Both the position numbers and the translations under genes were made by a program. DNA of 64,000 nt from NCBI RefSeq assembly GCF_011058155.1, contig NZ_JAALFC010000007.1, positions 1-64,000 of the forward strand, in the 5' to 3' direction. Under the pieces are notes generated by a model. That model was not told the origin of the DNA and did no database searches. It saw only the letters and a list, made by a program, of their open reading frames with translations. Numbering within the stretch: position 1 is the stretch's first letter; each line of letters opens with the position of its first letter. This stretch comes from Litoribacterium kuwaitense. GTDB taxonomy: Bacteria; Bacillota; Bacilli; Bacillales; DSM-28697. This document shows, one piece after another, positions 8,519 through 17,619 of this stretch.

Positions 8519-9835
8519 TTACGCATCCTCTTTTAAAAACACTTCAATGACTGGAACTAGCACATCAGGCTTTTGCACTGGCAGCTCAAATGTCACACTC
8601 CCAGGGTCCACTTCGGCATCTGTATGGGAATGGGCTTCACTCGGATCATGCTGTTTAAAACGAACTTCGGAGGCGTCATGAAGAAACTGAGCGTAATCGA
8701 TTTTTCCCTCCAAATGAGGCATATGCAAATGCTTCAAAGGCCACGAGAACAGATGCACGTACACCGTACTGCCACGCTGTGTCAGGCGGCAATCCTCTGG
8801 CACAGCGAGCTCACTTCGCCCCGTCCCAACGATCGAGCACTCATGCAGCCTCATCCATTCACCAATCTCAGATAAACTATGCAGCGCTCTCGTCTCAAAC
8901 TCACCACGACCGTTTGGACCAACATTTAATAGCAGGTTTCCATTTTTTGAAACAGTATCAATCAGCATTTTGACGAGAAGCTCTGGCGACTTAAAATCAA
9001 GGTTGTCGCGGTCATATCCCCAGGACCCTGTCAACGTTTGGCAAGCCTCCCAAATGACCGGCACACCATCTCGCGTCGCAGGACCTTTCGGCTGATACTG
9101 CTCCGGCGTAACTACACCGCGATCTAAATCCATCCGGTTATTGAATATGAGATCCGGCTGCAATTGCAACGCAAGGCGTTCGAGCTCCTCTGATCCCCAG
9201 TCGTCCTTCCCCTTGCCAGTAGACCAGCCCCAATCCTTATCAGGGTAAGAAAAGTCAAACCAAAGATAATCAATTTTACCGTAATTCGTGAGGAGCTCCT
9301 TCACTTGCTCGTGTAAATATGTACGGTAATTTGCGATATCAGACTTTCGATGTGCTTTCGCTTCTTCATCTTCACGCAATGGGTGAATACCGTCCAATGG
9401 AAAATCTGGATGGTGCCAATCAATAAGAGAATGATAGAATCCGACCTTTAAATCTTGCTCTCGCAGCGCTTCAACAAGCTCAGCGATCGCATCACGCCCG
9501 AATGGTGTATTCGTAATTTTATAGTCGGTCAACGCGCTATCCCACATCGCGAATCCTTCATGGTGCTTCGTCGTCACGACAACATACTTCATCCCGGCTT
9601 GCTTTGCCGCCTTTGCCCACTTTTTTGCATCATACAAGTCTGGATTAAAATATTTCATATACGTCTTGTACGCTTCAGGCGGCGTTTTCTCCCACGTCAT
9701 CACCCATTCATGACGCGCCGGAAGCGCATACAAACCCCAATGGATAAATAGCCCGAATCGATCATGCACTAGCCACTCTGGACTCCCGTAATGTGCAGGC
9801 CACTGTGCTTTAGCCTCTTTCATCATTTCGTTCAT
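8519..9835 (-). CDS. Alpha-L-fucosidase, GH29
   Basis: Glycoside hydrolase family 29 retaining exo-fucosidase, about 438 aa. The N-terminal signature FGLFIHWGLYALPARHEW is followed by VVTTKHHEGFAMWDS, and the likely catalytic nucleophile is the Asp in IDYLWFDFSYP. The GNLLLNVGPNGRGEF segment near residue 310 is also typical. No signal peptide is visible, so it probably acts in the cytoplasm on imported fucosylated oligosaccharides. I prefer ATG 9835, seven to eight bases after GAGGAG, over the upstream GTG that lies inside the ribosome site. No transporter is adjacent, but a sugar ABC cluster lies about 9 kb away. Confidence 0.9.
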   Translation of the reverse strand: MNEMMKEAKAQWPAHYGSPEWLVHDRFGLFIHWGLYALPARHEWVMTWEKTPPEAYKTYMKYFNPDLYDAKKWAKAAKQAGMKYVVVTTKHHEGFAMWDSALTDYKITNTPFGRDAIAELVEALREQDLKVGFYHSLIDWHHPDFPLDGIHPLREDEEAKAHRKSDIANYRTYLHEQVKELLTNYGKIDYLWFDFSYPDKDWGWSTGKGKDDWGSEELERLALQLQPDLIFNNRMDLDRGVVTPEQYQPKGPATRDGVPVIWEACQTLTGSWGYDRDNLDFKSPELLVKMLIDTVSKNGNLLLNVGPNGRGEFETRALHSLSEIGEWMRLHECSIVGTGRSELAVPEDCRLTQRGSTVYVHLFSWPLKHLHMPHLEGKIDYAQFLHDASEVRFKQHDPSEAHSHTDAEVDPGSVTFELPVQKPDVLVPVIEVFLKEDA

Positions 9836-9996
9836 CACATTCACTCCTCATTGATTTGTCTTGTTTAGACATTCATCATTCGACGGAAAATTCCTTTAAT
9901 TCTAGCAAGGTTGTTCGCATTGCTAAACTTGTAAAGTGATTTCGTCGAAAAAAACGGGTATAGTTGCTAAAAGTACTTTTTAGGAGGACATACGAG

Positions 9997-10476
9997 ATGA
10001 ATGTACACGATTTTCAGGCAAAAACGATCATGGGCGAAGAAAAGAATTTAGCGGATTACAAAGGCAACGTGCTCGTCATCGTCAATACCGCAAGTAAATG
10101 TGGATTCACGCCACAATTTAAAGAGCTTCAAGAGTTGTATGATCAGTATAAAGATCAAGGTCTAGACATTCTCGGATTTCCTTGCAACCAGTTTATGAGC
10201 CAAGACCCCGGCACTGAAGAAGACATTCACGAGTTTTGCCAAGTCAACTACGGCGTCACCTTTCAAATGTTTTCAAAAGTAGACGTCAATGGAAAAAATG
10301 CTCATCCTTTGTTTCAATATTTAACAAGCCAAAAGTCTGGTATGCTGTCCAAGCAAATCAAATGGAACTTTACGAAATTCCTCGTCGGCAAAGACGGTGA
10401 GGTGATTGATCGTTACGCTCCGCAAACGTCTCCCGCTAAAATGGAAAACGATATTCAATCAGCGCTTCAAGCGTAA
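9997..10476 (+). CDS. Glutathione peroxidase-family thiol peroxidase
   Basis: 159-aa member of the glutathione peroxidase family, reducing peroxides with, in bacteria, usually thioredoxin as electron donor. The catalytic cysteine lies in NTASKCGFTPQ, the conserved glutamine region is LGFPCNQF and the tryptophan lies in IKWNFTKFLV, giving the Cys-Gln-Trp triad. The Cys form (no selenocysteine) is normal for Bacillus BsaA-like enzymes. The start ATG 9997 is eight bases after TAGGAGGA; the longer ORF start at 9964 has no ribosome site. The inferred mobile relic begins directly after its stop codon. Confidence 0.92.
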   Translation: MNVHDFQAKTIMGEEKNLADYKGNVLVIVNTASKCGFTPQFKELQELYDQYKDQGLDILGFPCNQFMSQDPGTEEDIHEFCQVNYGVTFQMFSKVDVNGKNAHPLFQYLTSQKSGMLSKQIKWNFTKFLVGKDGEVIDRYAPQTSPAKMENDIQSALQA

Positions 10477-10830
10477 GTGAACTACTCACCACTTAGCTTC
10501 ATTTGAAGTGGGAGCTTCTCACTTCCTCGACGAAAGCAACCTTTCGTCTCCATGAGCGTTACTTCGGGAAGTCCCTGCCCTAGATATCCGACGATTCGGA
10601 GTTTCTTTCGTACCTTGGATATTTTACGCATGGAAGAATTCGCTTGGTTTTCGCTTGTTTAGTTTCTCCATGCAACCTTCAAAGAACACTTCATAATTTT
10701 ATGATAACATACGTTCGGTCAATTAGTGCGTCTAAAGACGTACTTGACCGAAAGCCAATTCATCTCCACCTGGGATGTCACCCTTCACACGCTGAAGATG
10801 GAGACTTCTTGGCAAAAAACGTTAAAAGCC
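10477..10830 (-). mobile_element. Probable tnpB-less IS200/IS605-type relic (structured, non-coding)
   Basis: About 350 bp with no ORF but at least five hairpins: CCACTT/AAGTGG near 10486-10508, GACGAAAG/CTTTCGTC near 10530-10549, ATATCC/GGATAT near 10584-10622, GCATGGA/TCCATGC near 10629-10673, and a long stem TTCGGTCAA/TTGACCGAA at 10713-10751. Read on the minus strand, one end is AAGCTCCCACTTCAA...GGTGAGTAGTTCAC and the other carries GCCAAGAAGTCTCCATC, which resemble from memory the palindrome-bearing ends of IS200/IS605/IS1341 elements. No transposase or TnpB remains. A structured non-coding RNA is the alternative. Confidence 0.4.
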
Positions 10831-10866
10831 CTGTCTCTTTAATCAATAAAGAGTCAGGGCTTTCTT
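10824..10866 (+). terminator. Rho-independent terminator
   Basis: Strong interrupted stem AAAGCCCTG.CTCTTT / AAAGAG.CAGGGCTTT followed by a T-rich stretch; it would end transcription from the glutathione peroxidase side. Confidence 0.8.
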
Positions 10867-10926
10867 TCTCTATTTACCTACACCTTGCCAATACGCTACA
10901 TTATGTATAGGAAAGGAGCGATCTCG

Positions 10927-11418
10927 ATGATTTTAGTAAGTGCTTGCCTAGCAGGTGTCGCCTGTCGCTACGACGCTTCTCACAAATGGCAAGAAGCCAT
11001 TCATCAGCTTGTCGACCAGAAAAAAGCGATCATGGCTTGCCCAGAAGTGCTTGGTGGTCTCCCTACTCCCCGACCTCCAGCAGAAATTCACGGAGGAACC
11101 GGGGAAGATGTCTTATCAGGAAAAGCTTTCATACGTACGCCAGACGGTCAAGATGTGACGTCTGCCTATTTGTCCGGTGCCTATCAGATGCTTGAGCTTG
11201 CACGAAAACACGAAGCATCGTTCGTCGTATTGAAAGAGAATAGCCCTTCATGTGGAAGCTCTTACATTTATAATGGAAACTTCAATGGAACAAAAATGGT
11301 CGGCGAAGGTGTGACCTGTGCTTTACTGCGAAAAGAAGGCTTTGCTGTCATGTCTGAAGAGACGTTTATCCATAAGCTCGGTGAAAAAAACTCTTTTTCC
11401 GATGAACATGGTCATTAA
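10927..11418 (+). CDS. DUF523 family protein
   Basis: 163-aa protein of the DUF523 (YbbK-like) family. The family hallmark is visible at the N-terminus, ILVSACLAGVACRYD, then MACPEVLGGLPTPRPPAEI and KENSPSCGSSYIYNG, giving conserved cysteines that could bind a metal or cluster. Biochemical function is not established. The start ATG 10927 follows AAAGGAGCG; an upstream in-frame ATG at 10885 lacks a ribosome site. It stands alone, 235 bp before lipM. Confidence 0.88.
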   Translation: MILVSACLAGVACRYDASHKWQEAIHQLVDQKKAIMACPEVLGGLPTPRPPAEIHGGTGEDVLSGKAFIRTPDGQDVTSAYLSGAYQMLELARKHEASFVVLKENSPSCGSSYIYNGNFNGTKMVGEGVTCALLRKEGFAVMSEETFIHKLGEKNSFSDEHGH

Positions 11419-11652
11419 GAGGAGACACCGCCTGTCAACACCGCATGAACGCCCTCTCATTTCTGCCGGTTACCTTCCTCTATGTTTTTATCATAGTAGT
11501 TTCATTTGTTTACTGACTAAATGTTCATTGGAGTAATTCATTTAACATGGTAAAATCTAGACAAACTACTTAAAACGTTCGACTGTTTATCATGTGACTA
11601 TTGGTAATGTCATGAATTTTAACGGAAGACACTAAAACGAGGAGACGATACT

Positions 11653-12465
11653 GTGCGTGATACGTGGGGATTTATCGACACCGGAATCCTTGATGCCAAA
11701 GTCAATATGGCCATGGACGAAATGCTGCTTCATTGGCATAGTGAAGGGAAAATACCACCCATTTTGCGTTTCTATCAATGGGCTGCGCCGAGCCTGTCAA
11801 TTGGATATTTTCAAAAGGTCGATAAGGCGATCGATGAGCAAGCCTTAGATCGGTATGGCGTTCCACTCGTTCGGAGGTTAACAGGTGGAAGCGCCGTTTT
11901 GCACGATGATGAGCTTACATACAGTATTACCCTTACAGAAGATAAGCCCTACATTCCGGCTTCGGTCGGACAAGCTTATTACATCCTATCCAAGGGCGTT
12001 TTTGCAGGCTATGAAAACCTCGGCATGTCTGTCGAATATGCAGAAACGAAAAAATTTGATAAAAACCGCTCAGCCGTCTGTTTTGAAAAGCCAGCACTGT
12101 ACGAATTAATGGCCAACGGAAAGAAAATCTCTGGAAATGCCCAAACGCGTCAAAAAGGCGTTCTCCTTCAACACGGTTCGATTCCGCGCACCATTGATCG
12201 TACGATGCTGTTCGACCTATTCAAGTTTTCAAACGAGCGCGTTCGCGAAAGAAGCAGAAAATCGTTCGACCAAAAAGCAACGACCATTCATCAAGAACTT
12301 GGTCAGTCTGTATCAGTCGACGCCATGAAAACAGCCTTTAAAAAAGGATTTGAAACAGGTGTCAATATTGAGCTCGTTCCTTTTGAATTAACGAGCGAGC
12401 AATGGGCTGAAGTCTATCAGCTGGCAGAAGAAAAATACGGTTCACTAGAGTGGAACTTTATATAA
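11653..12465 (+). CDS. lipM: Octanoyltransferase LipM (lipoate synthesis)
   Basis: 270-aa protein of the BPL/LplA/LipB fold. In Bacillus, LipM moves octanoate from acyl carrier protein to GcvH, feeding LipA and then LipL. Visible family features are the [18 protein letters not shown] lipoate-binding loop and [19 protein letters not shown]. The likely catalytic cysteine lies in [13 protein letters not shown], the position used by LipM, which argues against an ATP-dependent lipoate ligase. The GTG start at 11653 is preceded by GAGGAGA. It lies 20 bp before lipA, so the two form an operon for de novo lipoate formation. Confidence 0.85.
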   Translation: MRDTWGFIDTGILDAKVNMAMDEMLLHWHSEGKIPPILRFYQWAAPSLSIGYFQKVDKAIDEQALDRYGVPLVRRLTGGSAVLHDDELTYSITLTEDKPYIPASVGQAYYILSKGVFAGYENLGMSVEYAETKKFDKNRSAVCFEKPALYELMANGKKISGNAQTRQKGVLLQHGSIPRTIDRTMLFDLFKFSNERVRERSRKSFDQKATTIHQELGQSVSVDAMKTAFKKGFETGVNIELVPFELTSEQWAEVYQLAEEKYGSLEWNFI

Positions 12466-12485
12466 TACGTAAGGAGCGTGCAATA

Positions 12486-13448
12486 ATGGCTAAACAAGAA
12501 GAATACATCCGTAAACCCGAGTGGTTAAAAACAAAAATCAATACAAACCAATCGTACCGCGGACTTAAGAAATTAATGCGCGACAAAAAACTAAACACCG
12601 TTTGCGAGGAAGCGCGCTGCCCAAATATTCACGAGTGCTGGAGTGAGCGGAAAACGGCGACTTTTATGATTTTAGGTGATACGTGTACGCGCGGCTGTCG
12701 CTTTTGTGCTGTCAAAACCGGTCTGCCAAATGAGCTCGATTGGGGTGAGCCGGAGCGGGTTGCCGAATCGGTTGCGATCATGGAATTAAGACACGTCGTC
12801 GTAACAGCTGTTGCACGCGACGATTTAAATGATGGCGGTGCAGCGGTTTTTGCCGAAACCGTTCGCGCCATCCGCCGCTCAAATCCTGGTTGTACGATCG
12901 AAATTTTGCCGTCTGATATGAAAGGAGATTACGAAAGCCTTCATACACTTATGGACAGCAACCCTGATATTTTCAACCATAATATTGAAACGGTCCGCAG
13001 GTTAACCAAAAAGGTTCGGGCTCGCGCAATGTATGACCGCTCCTTGCAATTGCTGCAGAGAGTCAAAGAAATCGCGCCAAACACACCGACAAAATCAAGC
13101 ATTATGGTCGGGCTCGGCGAAGAAAAAGACGAAATCATTCAAGCCATGGATGATTTATTAGCACACGATGTAGATATCATGACAATCGGACAATATTTAC
13201 AGCCAACGAAAAAACATTTAGACGTCGTCCGCTATTACCACCCTGATGAATTTGCCGAGCTCAAAGAAATCGCCTTAGAAAAGGGCTTCAGTCACTGTGA
13301 AGCAGGGCCACTCGTCCGCTCTTCATACCATGCCGATGAGCAAGTATCAAAGACGTCTGCACAGCGTCGCATGGATTATATGAAAGGCTATGAAAAGCAG
13401 GAAGACAAACAAGTCGATTTTACACCAGAAATGTTTAACAAAAGCTAA
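12486..13448 (+). CDS. lipA: Lipoyl synthase
   Basis: Radical-SAM enzyme that inserts two sulfurs into protein-bound octanoyl groups to make lipoyl cofactor. The auxiliary cluster motif [12 protein letters not shown] (Cx4Cx5C) is followed by the radical-SAM CTRGCRFC (Cx3Cx2C) and the C-terminal RSSYHAD segment, whose serine ligates the auxiliary cluster. 320 aa, slightly longer than usual because of a C-terminal tail. The start ATG 12486 sits after AAGGAGCG; the ORF start at 12450 overlaps lipM. Second gene of the lipM-lipA operon, followed by a good terminator. Confidence 0.97.
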   Translation: MAKQEEYIRKPEWLKTKINTNQSYRGLKKLMRDKKLNTVCEEARCPNIHECWSERKTATFMILGDTCTRGCRFCAVKTGLPNELDWGEPERVAESVAIMELRHVVVTAVARDDLNDGGAAVFAETVRAIRRSNPGCTIEILPSDMKGDYESLHTLMDSNPDIFNHNIETVRRLTKKVRARAMYDRSLQLLQRVKEIAPNTPTKSSIMVGLGEEKDEIIQAMDDLLAHDVDIMTIGQYLQPTKKHLDVVRYYHPDEFAELKEIALEKGFSHCEAGPLVRSSYHADEQVSKTSAQRRMDYMKGYEKQEDKQVDFTPEMFNKS

Positions 13449-13510
13449 GCGACATATGTAACAGGACACCGGCATTGTCAACGATTGGAGATGTGCCATG
13501 TCTAATGAAT

Positions 13511-13553
13511 AAAAAACAAGCTGCAAGGAACATCCTCACGCAGCTTGTTTTTA
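13511..13553. terminator. Bidirectional terminator between lipA and the siderophore operon
   Basis: Stem AAACAAGCTGC / GCAGCTTGTTT with T-rich flanks on both strands, placed between two convergent genes. Confidence 0.85.
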
Positions 13554-13561
13554 TTATAAAA

Positions 13562-14587
13562 TTATTCTCCGAGAACAGAACCCGTCTCTTCAAGCATGCC
13601 TTTCATCGCTTCTAAGCCACCACTGCTCAAGTACCAGTAATTAGGGTCTAAGTAAACGATGTTGCCATTCTCGTAAGCAGCCGTCTGCTTCACAATCTCG
13701 TTTTCAACGACTTCTTTTGCAGATGACTCCCCACCGACAACCGCACCACGGTCGATGACAAACAGAATCTCAGGGTTTTTCTCAAGTACGTATTCAAACG
13801 TGACGCTCATCCCGTGGTTCGCTGCTTCAATATTTTCATCAGCCAGAGCAAAGCCGAATTCATCGTGAATAAGACCAAAGCGAGACTGCGAGCCGTACGC
13901 ACTGATAGACCCGTCGTTCGCTAAGAGAATTAATGCCTTCTCCTCAGACGCCTCCGCTTTTTCTTTTAGTGCAGCAACAGACGCTTCGACGTCAGCAATT
14001 TCGCTCTCCACTTCATCTTCCTTTTCAAAAATCTCACCAATTGTTCTCATGTTTTCTTTAAACGAATCCATATAATTTGTCGCATCGACACCGAGGTAAA
14101 TCGTAGGGGCAATCTCTTGTAAATCTTCATATGCCTCGCTCGCACGACCAGAAATAATGATCAGTTCAGGCTTTAATTCATTCACTAGCTCAAAATCTGG
14201 TTCAAATAACGTTCCTGCATTCGCATACGCGTCTTCTTCAAACTTGCTTAAATGCTCCGGAATTGTACTACCCTTCGGCAAACCTGCAGGCTCAACACCT
14301 AACTGCTGCAATGTATCCAACACACCGTAATCAAACACGACGACATTTTCCGGATTCTTAGGAACAACGGCCTCACCCAGCTCATGCTTCACAGTCACCG
14401 TGTCACTAGCAGCAGCTTCCTCCTCGTCTGCTGTTTCTTCTGTTGCTTCAGATGATTCATCCGCTTCAACGTTCACTTCTTCGGCAGCATTACTTTCTGC
14501 TTTTTCGTTACCACTCTCACTCGTTCCACATGCCGCCAGCACGAACACTAGCGCCAACATCATCCAACCCATCAACGTCTTTTTCAT
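13562..14587 (-). CDS. Ferric-siderophore binding lipoprotein (YclQ/petrobactin type)
   Basis: Extracytoplasmic binding protein of an iron-siderophore ABC importer. A lipobox LVFVLAAC gives a lipidated cysteine near residue 20. An acidic linker rich in Glu and Ala follows, then a periplasmic-binding-protein fold of the FecB/TroA class (ENVVVFDYGVLDTLQQLGVEP; ELIIISGRASEAYEDLQEIAPT). Similarity in style to Bacillus YclQ suggests catecholate ligands such as petrobactin, but specificity is inferred. I choose ATG 14587 with AAGGGG upstream rather than TTG 14593. A Fur-box-like site sits just upstream, so it may have its own promoter inside the yclNOPQ-like operon. Confidence 0.88.
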   Translation of the reverse strand: MKKTLMGWMMLALVFVLAACGTSESGNEKAESNAAEEVNVEADESSEATEETADEEEAAASDTVTVKHELGEAVVPKNPENVVVFDYGVLDTLQQLGVEPAGLPKGSTIPEHLSKFEEDAYANAGTLFEPDFELVNELKPELIIISGRASEAYEDLQEIAPTIYLGVDATNYMDSFKENMRTIGEIFEKEDEVESEIADVEASVAALKEKAEASEEKALILLANDGSISAYGSQSRFGLIHDEFGFALADENIEAANHGMSVTFEYVLEKNPEILFVIDRGAVVGGESSAKEVVENEIVKQTAAYENGNIVYLDPNYWYLSSGGLEAMKGMLEETGSVLGE

Positions 14588-14615
14588 TAACAATACACCC
14601 CTTATTTAAGTATAA

Positions 14616-14630
14616 TGATTTTCATTCTCA
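14616..14630. promoter_or_regulatory. Putative Fur box upstream of binding-protein gene
   Basis: TGATTTTCATTCTCA matches 11 to 12 of the 14 defined positions of the 7-1-7 Fur consensus TGATAATNATTATCA, about 30 bp upstream of the gene start. Confidence 0.5.
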
Positions 14631-14690
14631 ATGAATGATCGCAGAATGCCCCCTCAGCGGCATCCCCCCTTCCAAGAGACTAAGCTCGTA

Positions 14691-15446
14691 TTAAAAATAT
14701 AAACATACCTTCTGACATTCAACCTCATGGACCGGAATGTGCATATCAAACACACGATGCAGCACGTCGCTCCGAATCATCTCACGCGTCGGCCCTTCAG
14801 CCATCAGCTTTCCATCCTTCATCGCAACAATCGTATCCGAATACGACGATGCAAAGTTAATGTCGTGAATGACAAGAATCACCGTCTTACCAAGCTCCCG
14901 TACGAGACGAGTTAACAGCTTCATCGTCTGGACGGAATACTTCATATCTAAGTTATTTAAAGGCTCATCCAAAAAGATGTAATCTGTATTTTGCGCAATC
15001 ACCATCGCGATGAAAGCACGCTGTCTCTGACCGCCACTCAATTCATCGACATATTTCGTTTGCATCTCTTCCAGTTCCACGTACTGTAACGCTTCATCAA
15101 TCGTTTCCTCATCCGCTTTCGTCAAACGCCCTTGAGAATAGGGGAAACGACCAAACGCCACAAGCTCACGAACGGTTAAACGAAGATTAATGTGATTCGT
15201 CTGTTTTAAAATAGAGACCTTTTTCGCCAGCTCCTGACTCTTCCAGCGGCTCACATCCTTTCCGTCAATAAAGACATGACCTTGATCGATCGGACTTAAA
15301 CGCGTCATCATTGACAAAAGCGTACTTTTCCCTGCACCATTCGGACCAATTAAAGAAGTCAACGTCCCTTTTTCAACCCGAAACGTCACATCCGAAACGA
15401 CAGGCGACGAGCCATAGGATTTAGTAACCTGTTCTACTTCGACCAT
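14691..15446 (-). CDS. Iron-siderophore ABC transporter ATPase (YclP type)
   Basis: 251-aa ABC ATPase driving ferric-siderophore import. Walker A is GPNGAGKST, the signature is LSGGQRQRAFIAMV, Walker B is YIFLDEPLNNLD and the switch histidine lies in VIHDINFA. It overlaps the upstream permease by 13 bp, indicating translational coupling. Order permease-permease-ATPase-binding protein matches Bacillus yclNOPQ. Confidence 0.93.
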   Translation of the reverse strand: MVEVEQVTKSYGSSPVVSDVTFRVEKGTLTSLIGPNGAGKSTLLSMMTRLSPIDQGHVFIDGKDVSRWKSQELAKKVSILKQTNHINLRLTVRELVAFGRFPYSQGRLTKADEETIDEALQYVELEEMQTKYVDELSGGQRQRAFIAMVIAQNTDYIFLDEPLNNLDMKYSVQTMKLLTRLVRELGKTVILVIHDINFASSYSDTIVAMKDGKLMAEGPTREMIRSDVLHRVFDMHIPVHEVECQKVCLYF

Positions 15447-16393
15447 GCCCGATTCTCCTTTAGCAATAAATAGAAAAAATAAATGCCGCCAACTAAATTG
15501 ATAATGACCGCCAAAGGCGTCGCAAACGAAAACAGCTGCTCGACGATAAACTGACCACCCAACAACGTCCCCATACTCAACAGCATTGACGCTGGTACAA
15601 CATACCTGTGCTTATACGTCTTCATTAATTGATATGTAACGTTAGCTACGAGAAGCCCAAGAAAAGTAATTGGCCCGACGAGTGCCGTCGCTATAGATAC
15701 GAGCAATGCTACAACAATCAGTACTTGCCGCACCACTCCGTTGTAATTGACACCAAGGTTGACCGCGTGCGCTTTGCCGAGCGAAATCACGTCCATATAT
15801 TTAGCAAGTGACACGCTATAGTAAAGGATAATCAGCCCCATCAACACAGTGCTTAACACGAGCAACCCTGAATCAACCGAATTAAAACTCGCAAACATAC
15901 GCGACTGCACAATTGTAAAATCATTTGGGTCAATGAGCACTTCCATAAACGTCGTCATACTTGTAAACAAAGTCCCGACGATCATTCCAAGCAATAAAAG
16001 CAGATAGACGTTACTATCGTTGTATCTTAGTAAAAAGAGAAACAATAAGAGCGCAAAGCCGACCATCAACAGGACGGACAACAGAAAATTAAGCTCTTCG
16101 CTCACTTCTGATAGCACGCGCTGACCAAGAACAAAGACAAACGCCGTCTGTAAAAACATATAAAGCGAATCAAAACCGATAATGCTTGGCGTTAAAATTC
16201 GGTTATTCGTAATGGTCTGAAACAATACTGTCGATAAAGCGATCCCCGCCCCAACGAGCAGCATCGCCCAAATCTTCTCACCACGACGTGGCAGCACGTA
16301 ACCCCAATCTGACCCAGCATCATAAAACAAAAACAGAAGAGCCGCGCCCGCCATGACAACAAACAACAATAACAGCTTAAGACGCGAGTCCAT
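15434..16393 (-). CDS. Iron-siderophore ABC permease (YclO type)
   Basis: FecCD/BtuC-family inner-membrane permease of about 319 aa with eight or more hydrophobic segments. LLVGAGIALSTVLFQTITNNRILTPSIIGFDSL is the family N-terminal signature and VALVGPITFLGLLVANV the coupling-helix region (both quoted in part from residues about 45-80 and 230-250). ATG 16393 is preferred because AAGGAGACG lies eight bases upstream; the GTG two codons earlier is less likely. Overlaps both neighbours in the operon. Confidence 0.92.
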   Translation of the reverse strand: MDSRLKLLLLFVVMAGAALLFLFYDAGSDWGYVLPRRGEKIWAMLLVGAGIALSTVLFQTITNNRILTPSIIGFDSLYMFLQTAFVFVLGQRVLSEVSEELNFLLSVLLMVGFALLLFLFLLRYNDSNVYLLLLLGMIVGTLFTSMTTFMEVLIDPNDFTIVQSRMFASFNSVDSGLLVLSTVLMGLIILYYSVSLAKYMDVISLGKAHAVNLGVNYNGVVRQVLIVVALLVSIATALVGPITFLGLLVANVTYQLMKTYKHRYVVPASMLLSMGTLLGGQFIVEQLFSFATPLAVIINLVGGIYFFYLLLKENRAWSK

Positions 16394-17336
16394 ATGCACG
16401 TCTCCTTAACAACAAAATAATAAAAATCACACTGCCGATGACACCAACCGTTAAACTAATCGATATTTCATAAGGAAAAATGATGACACGGCTGACAATA
16501 TCAGAAAGCAGCACGAACGCCGCTCCAAGAATCGCCGTCTGCCACAAGCTCTTGCGCAAGTGATCTCCGGAATAAATGGAAACAATGTTCGGAATGATCA
16601 AACCAAGAAACGGAATTGTCCCGATCGTCAAAATGACTGTCGAGATGACGAGGGCAACGAGGGTCAAACCGAGAAAAAGCACCTGCCTATACTTCAGTCC
16701 GAGGTTCGTCGCAAAATCCTCTCCCATACCAGCCAATGTAAACCGATCCGCAAACCACCACGCCGCCAGCAGACAAGGAATGCTAATAAACAGCAACTCG
16801 TAGCGGCCAGACATAATGAGAGAAAAATTCCCTTGCAGCATCGCAGATAAATTTTGAATTAAATCGTATTTATACGCAAAAAACGTGCTGATCGCGGACA
16901 CAATGTTCCCAAACATTAAACCAATCAGCGGAATAAAAATCGCGTCTTTATATTGAATGCGGTCTAGCAGCTTCATAAAAAGCAACGTCCCACCGAGCGC
17001 AAACAAAAATGCAATCCCCATCTTCACGAGAGGGCTTGCCGTCGTAAACAAAAGCAATGAAACGAGTATACCTAACCTCGCAAAATCCATCGTCCCTGCC
17101 GTCGTCGGCGACACAAACTTATTACGGCTCAGCTGCTGCATAATCAAACCGCAAATACTCACGCCCGCCCCCGCCAGTAAAATACTGAGCAAACGCGGCA
17201 CCCGAATCGACCAAAAAATTTCCGCCTGCTGGTCCGACATCGAAAACAGCTCAGTCGGCGATATTGAACTCACCCCGACAAAAAGCGACACAACAGACAA
17301 CACCACTAAAGCGATCAGCAAATACCTCGTACGCAT
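16377..17336 (-). CDS. Iron-siderophore ABC permease (YclN type), first gene of operon
   Basis: 319-aa FecCD-family permease and partner of the next permease in a heterodimeric channel. Visible are LLAGAGVSICGLIMQQLSRN (residues about 54-73), multiple membrane helices and IGTIPFLGLIIPNIVSI near residue 245. The promoter region contains two Fur-box-like sites, so expression should rise under iron starvation. Confidence 0.92.
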   Translation of the reverse strand: MRTRYLLIALVVLSVVSLFVGVSSISPTELFSMSDQQAEIFWSIRVPRLLSILLAGAGVSICGLIMQQLSRNKFVSPTTAGTMDFARLGILVSLLLFTTASPLVKMGIAFLFALGGTLLFMKLLDRIQYKDAIFIPLIGLMFGNIVSAISTFFAYKYDLIQNLSAMLQGNFSLIMSGRYELLFISIPCLLAAWWFADRFTLAGMGEDFATNLGLKYRQVLFLGLTLVALVISTVILTIGTIPFLGLIIPNIVSIYSGDHLRKSLWQTAILGAAFVLLSDIVSRVIIFPYEISISLTVGVIGSVIFIILLLRRRAYGLAS

Positions 17337-17360
17337 AAAGGCACCTCAATTACGAACCGT

Positions 17361-17401
17361 TGATAATGTTTATCATTCTATCATAGTGAGAATGATTGTC
17401 A
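17361..17401. promoter_or_regulatory. Tandem putative Fur boxes
   Basis: Two 7-1-7 sites upstream of the first permease: TGATAATGTTTATCA at 17361-17375 (one mismatch to TGATAATNATTATCA) and TGAGAATGATTGTCA at 17387-17401 (two mismatches). Their spacing and position fit Fur repression of the importer. Confidence 0.75.
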
Positions 17402-17619
17402 ATATCATGTTTGTAAAAAAGCGTAAATTCCCCCATCAGTAGTGTAAAACCACACCACGCATAAAAAAACCCCTAAGGAGCCTAAGGAGGACGCTGTTAA
17501 AACTTGGACGATACGTAAATGCGTTAAGAAAAGCCGAGAGACGACGCTTCTTCATGCATGTACTCCTCCACGATGTTCAGATGAAACGATGTTGACCGTC
17601 AGAAATTGTAGATGAAATG
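17402..17619. other. Trailer side of array 1, with a repeat remnant
   Basis: No gene seen. At about 17561-17587 the text CGATGTTCAGATGAAAC resembles a heavily decayed copy of the CRISPR repeat end, one spacer-unit away from the last recognisable repeat. Confidence 0.4.

Noticed and set aside
10644-10910. 88-codon ORF across the hairpin block
   Set aside because: Runs through inverted repeats and a terminator; no ribosome site.
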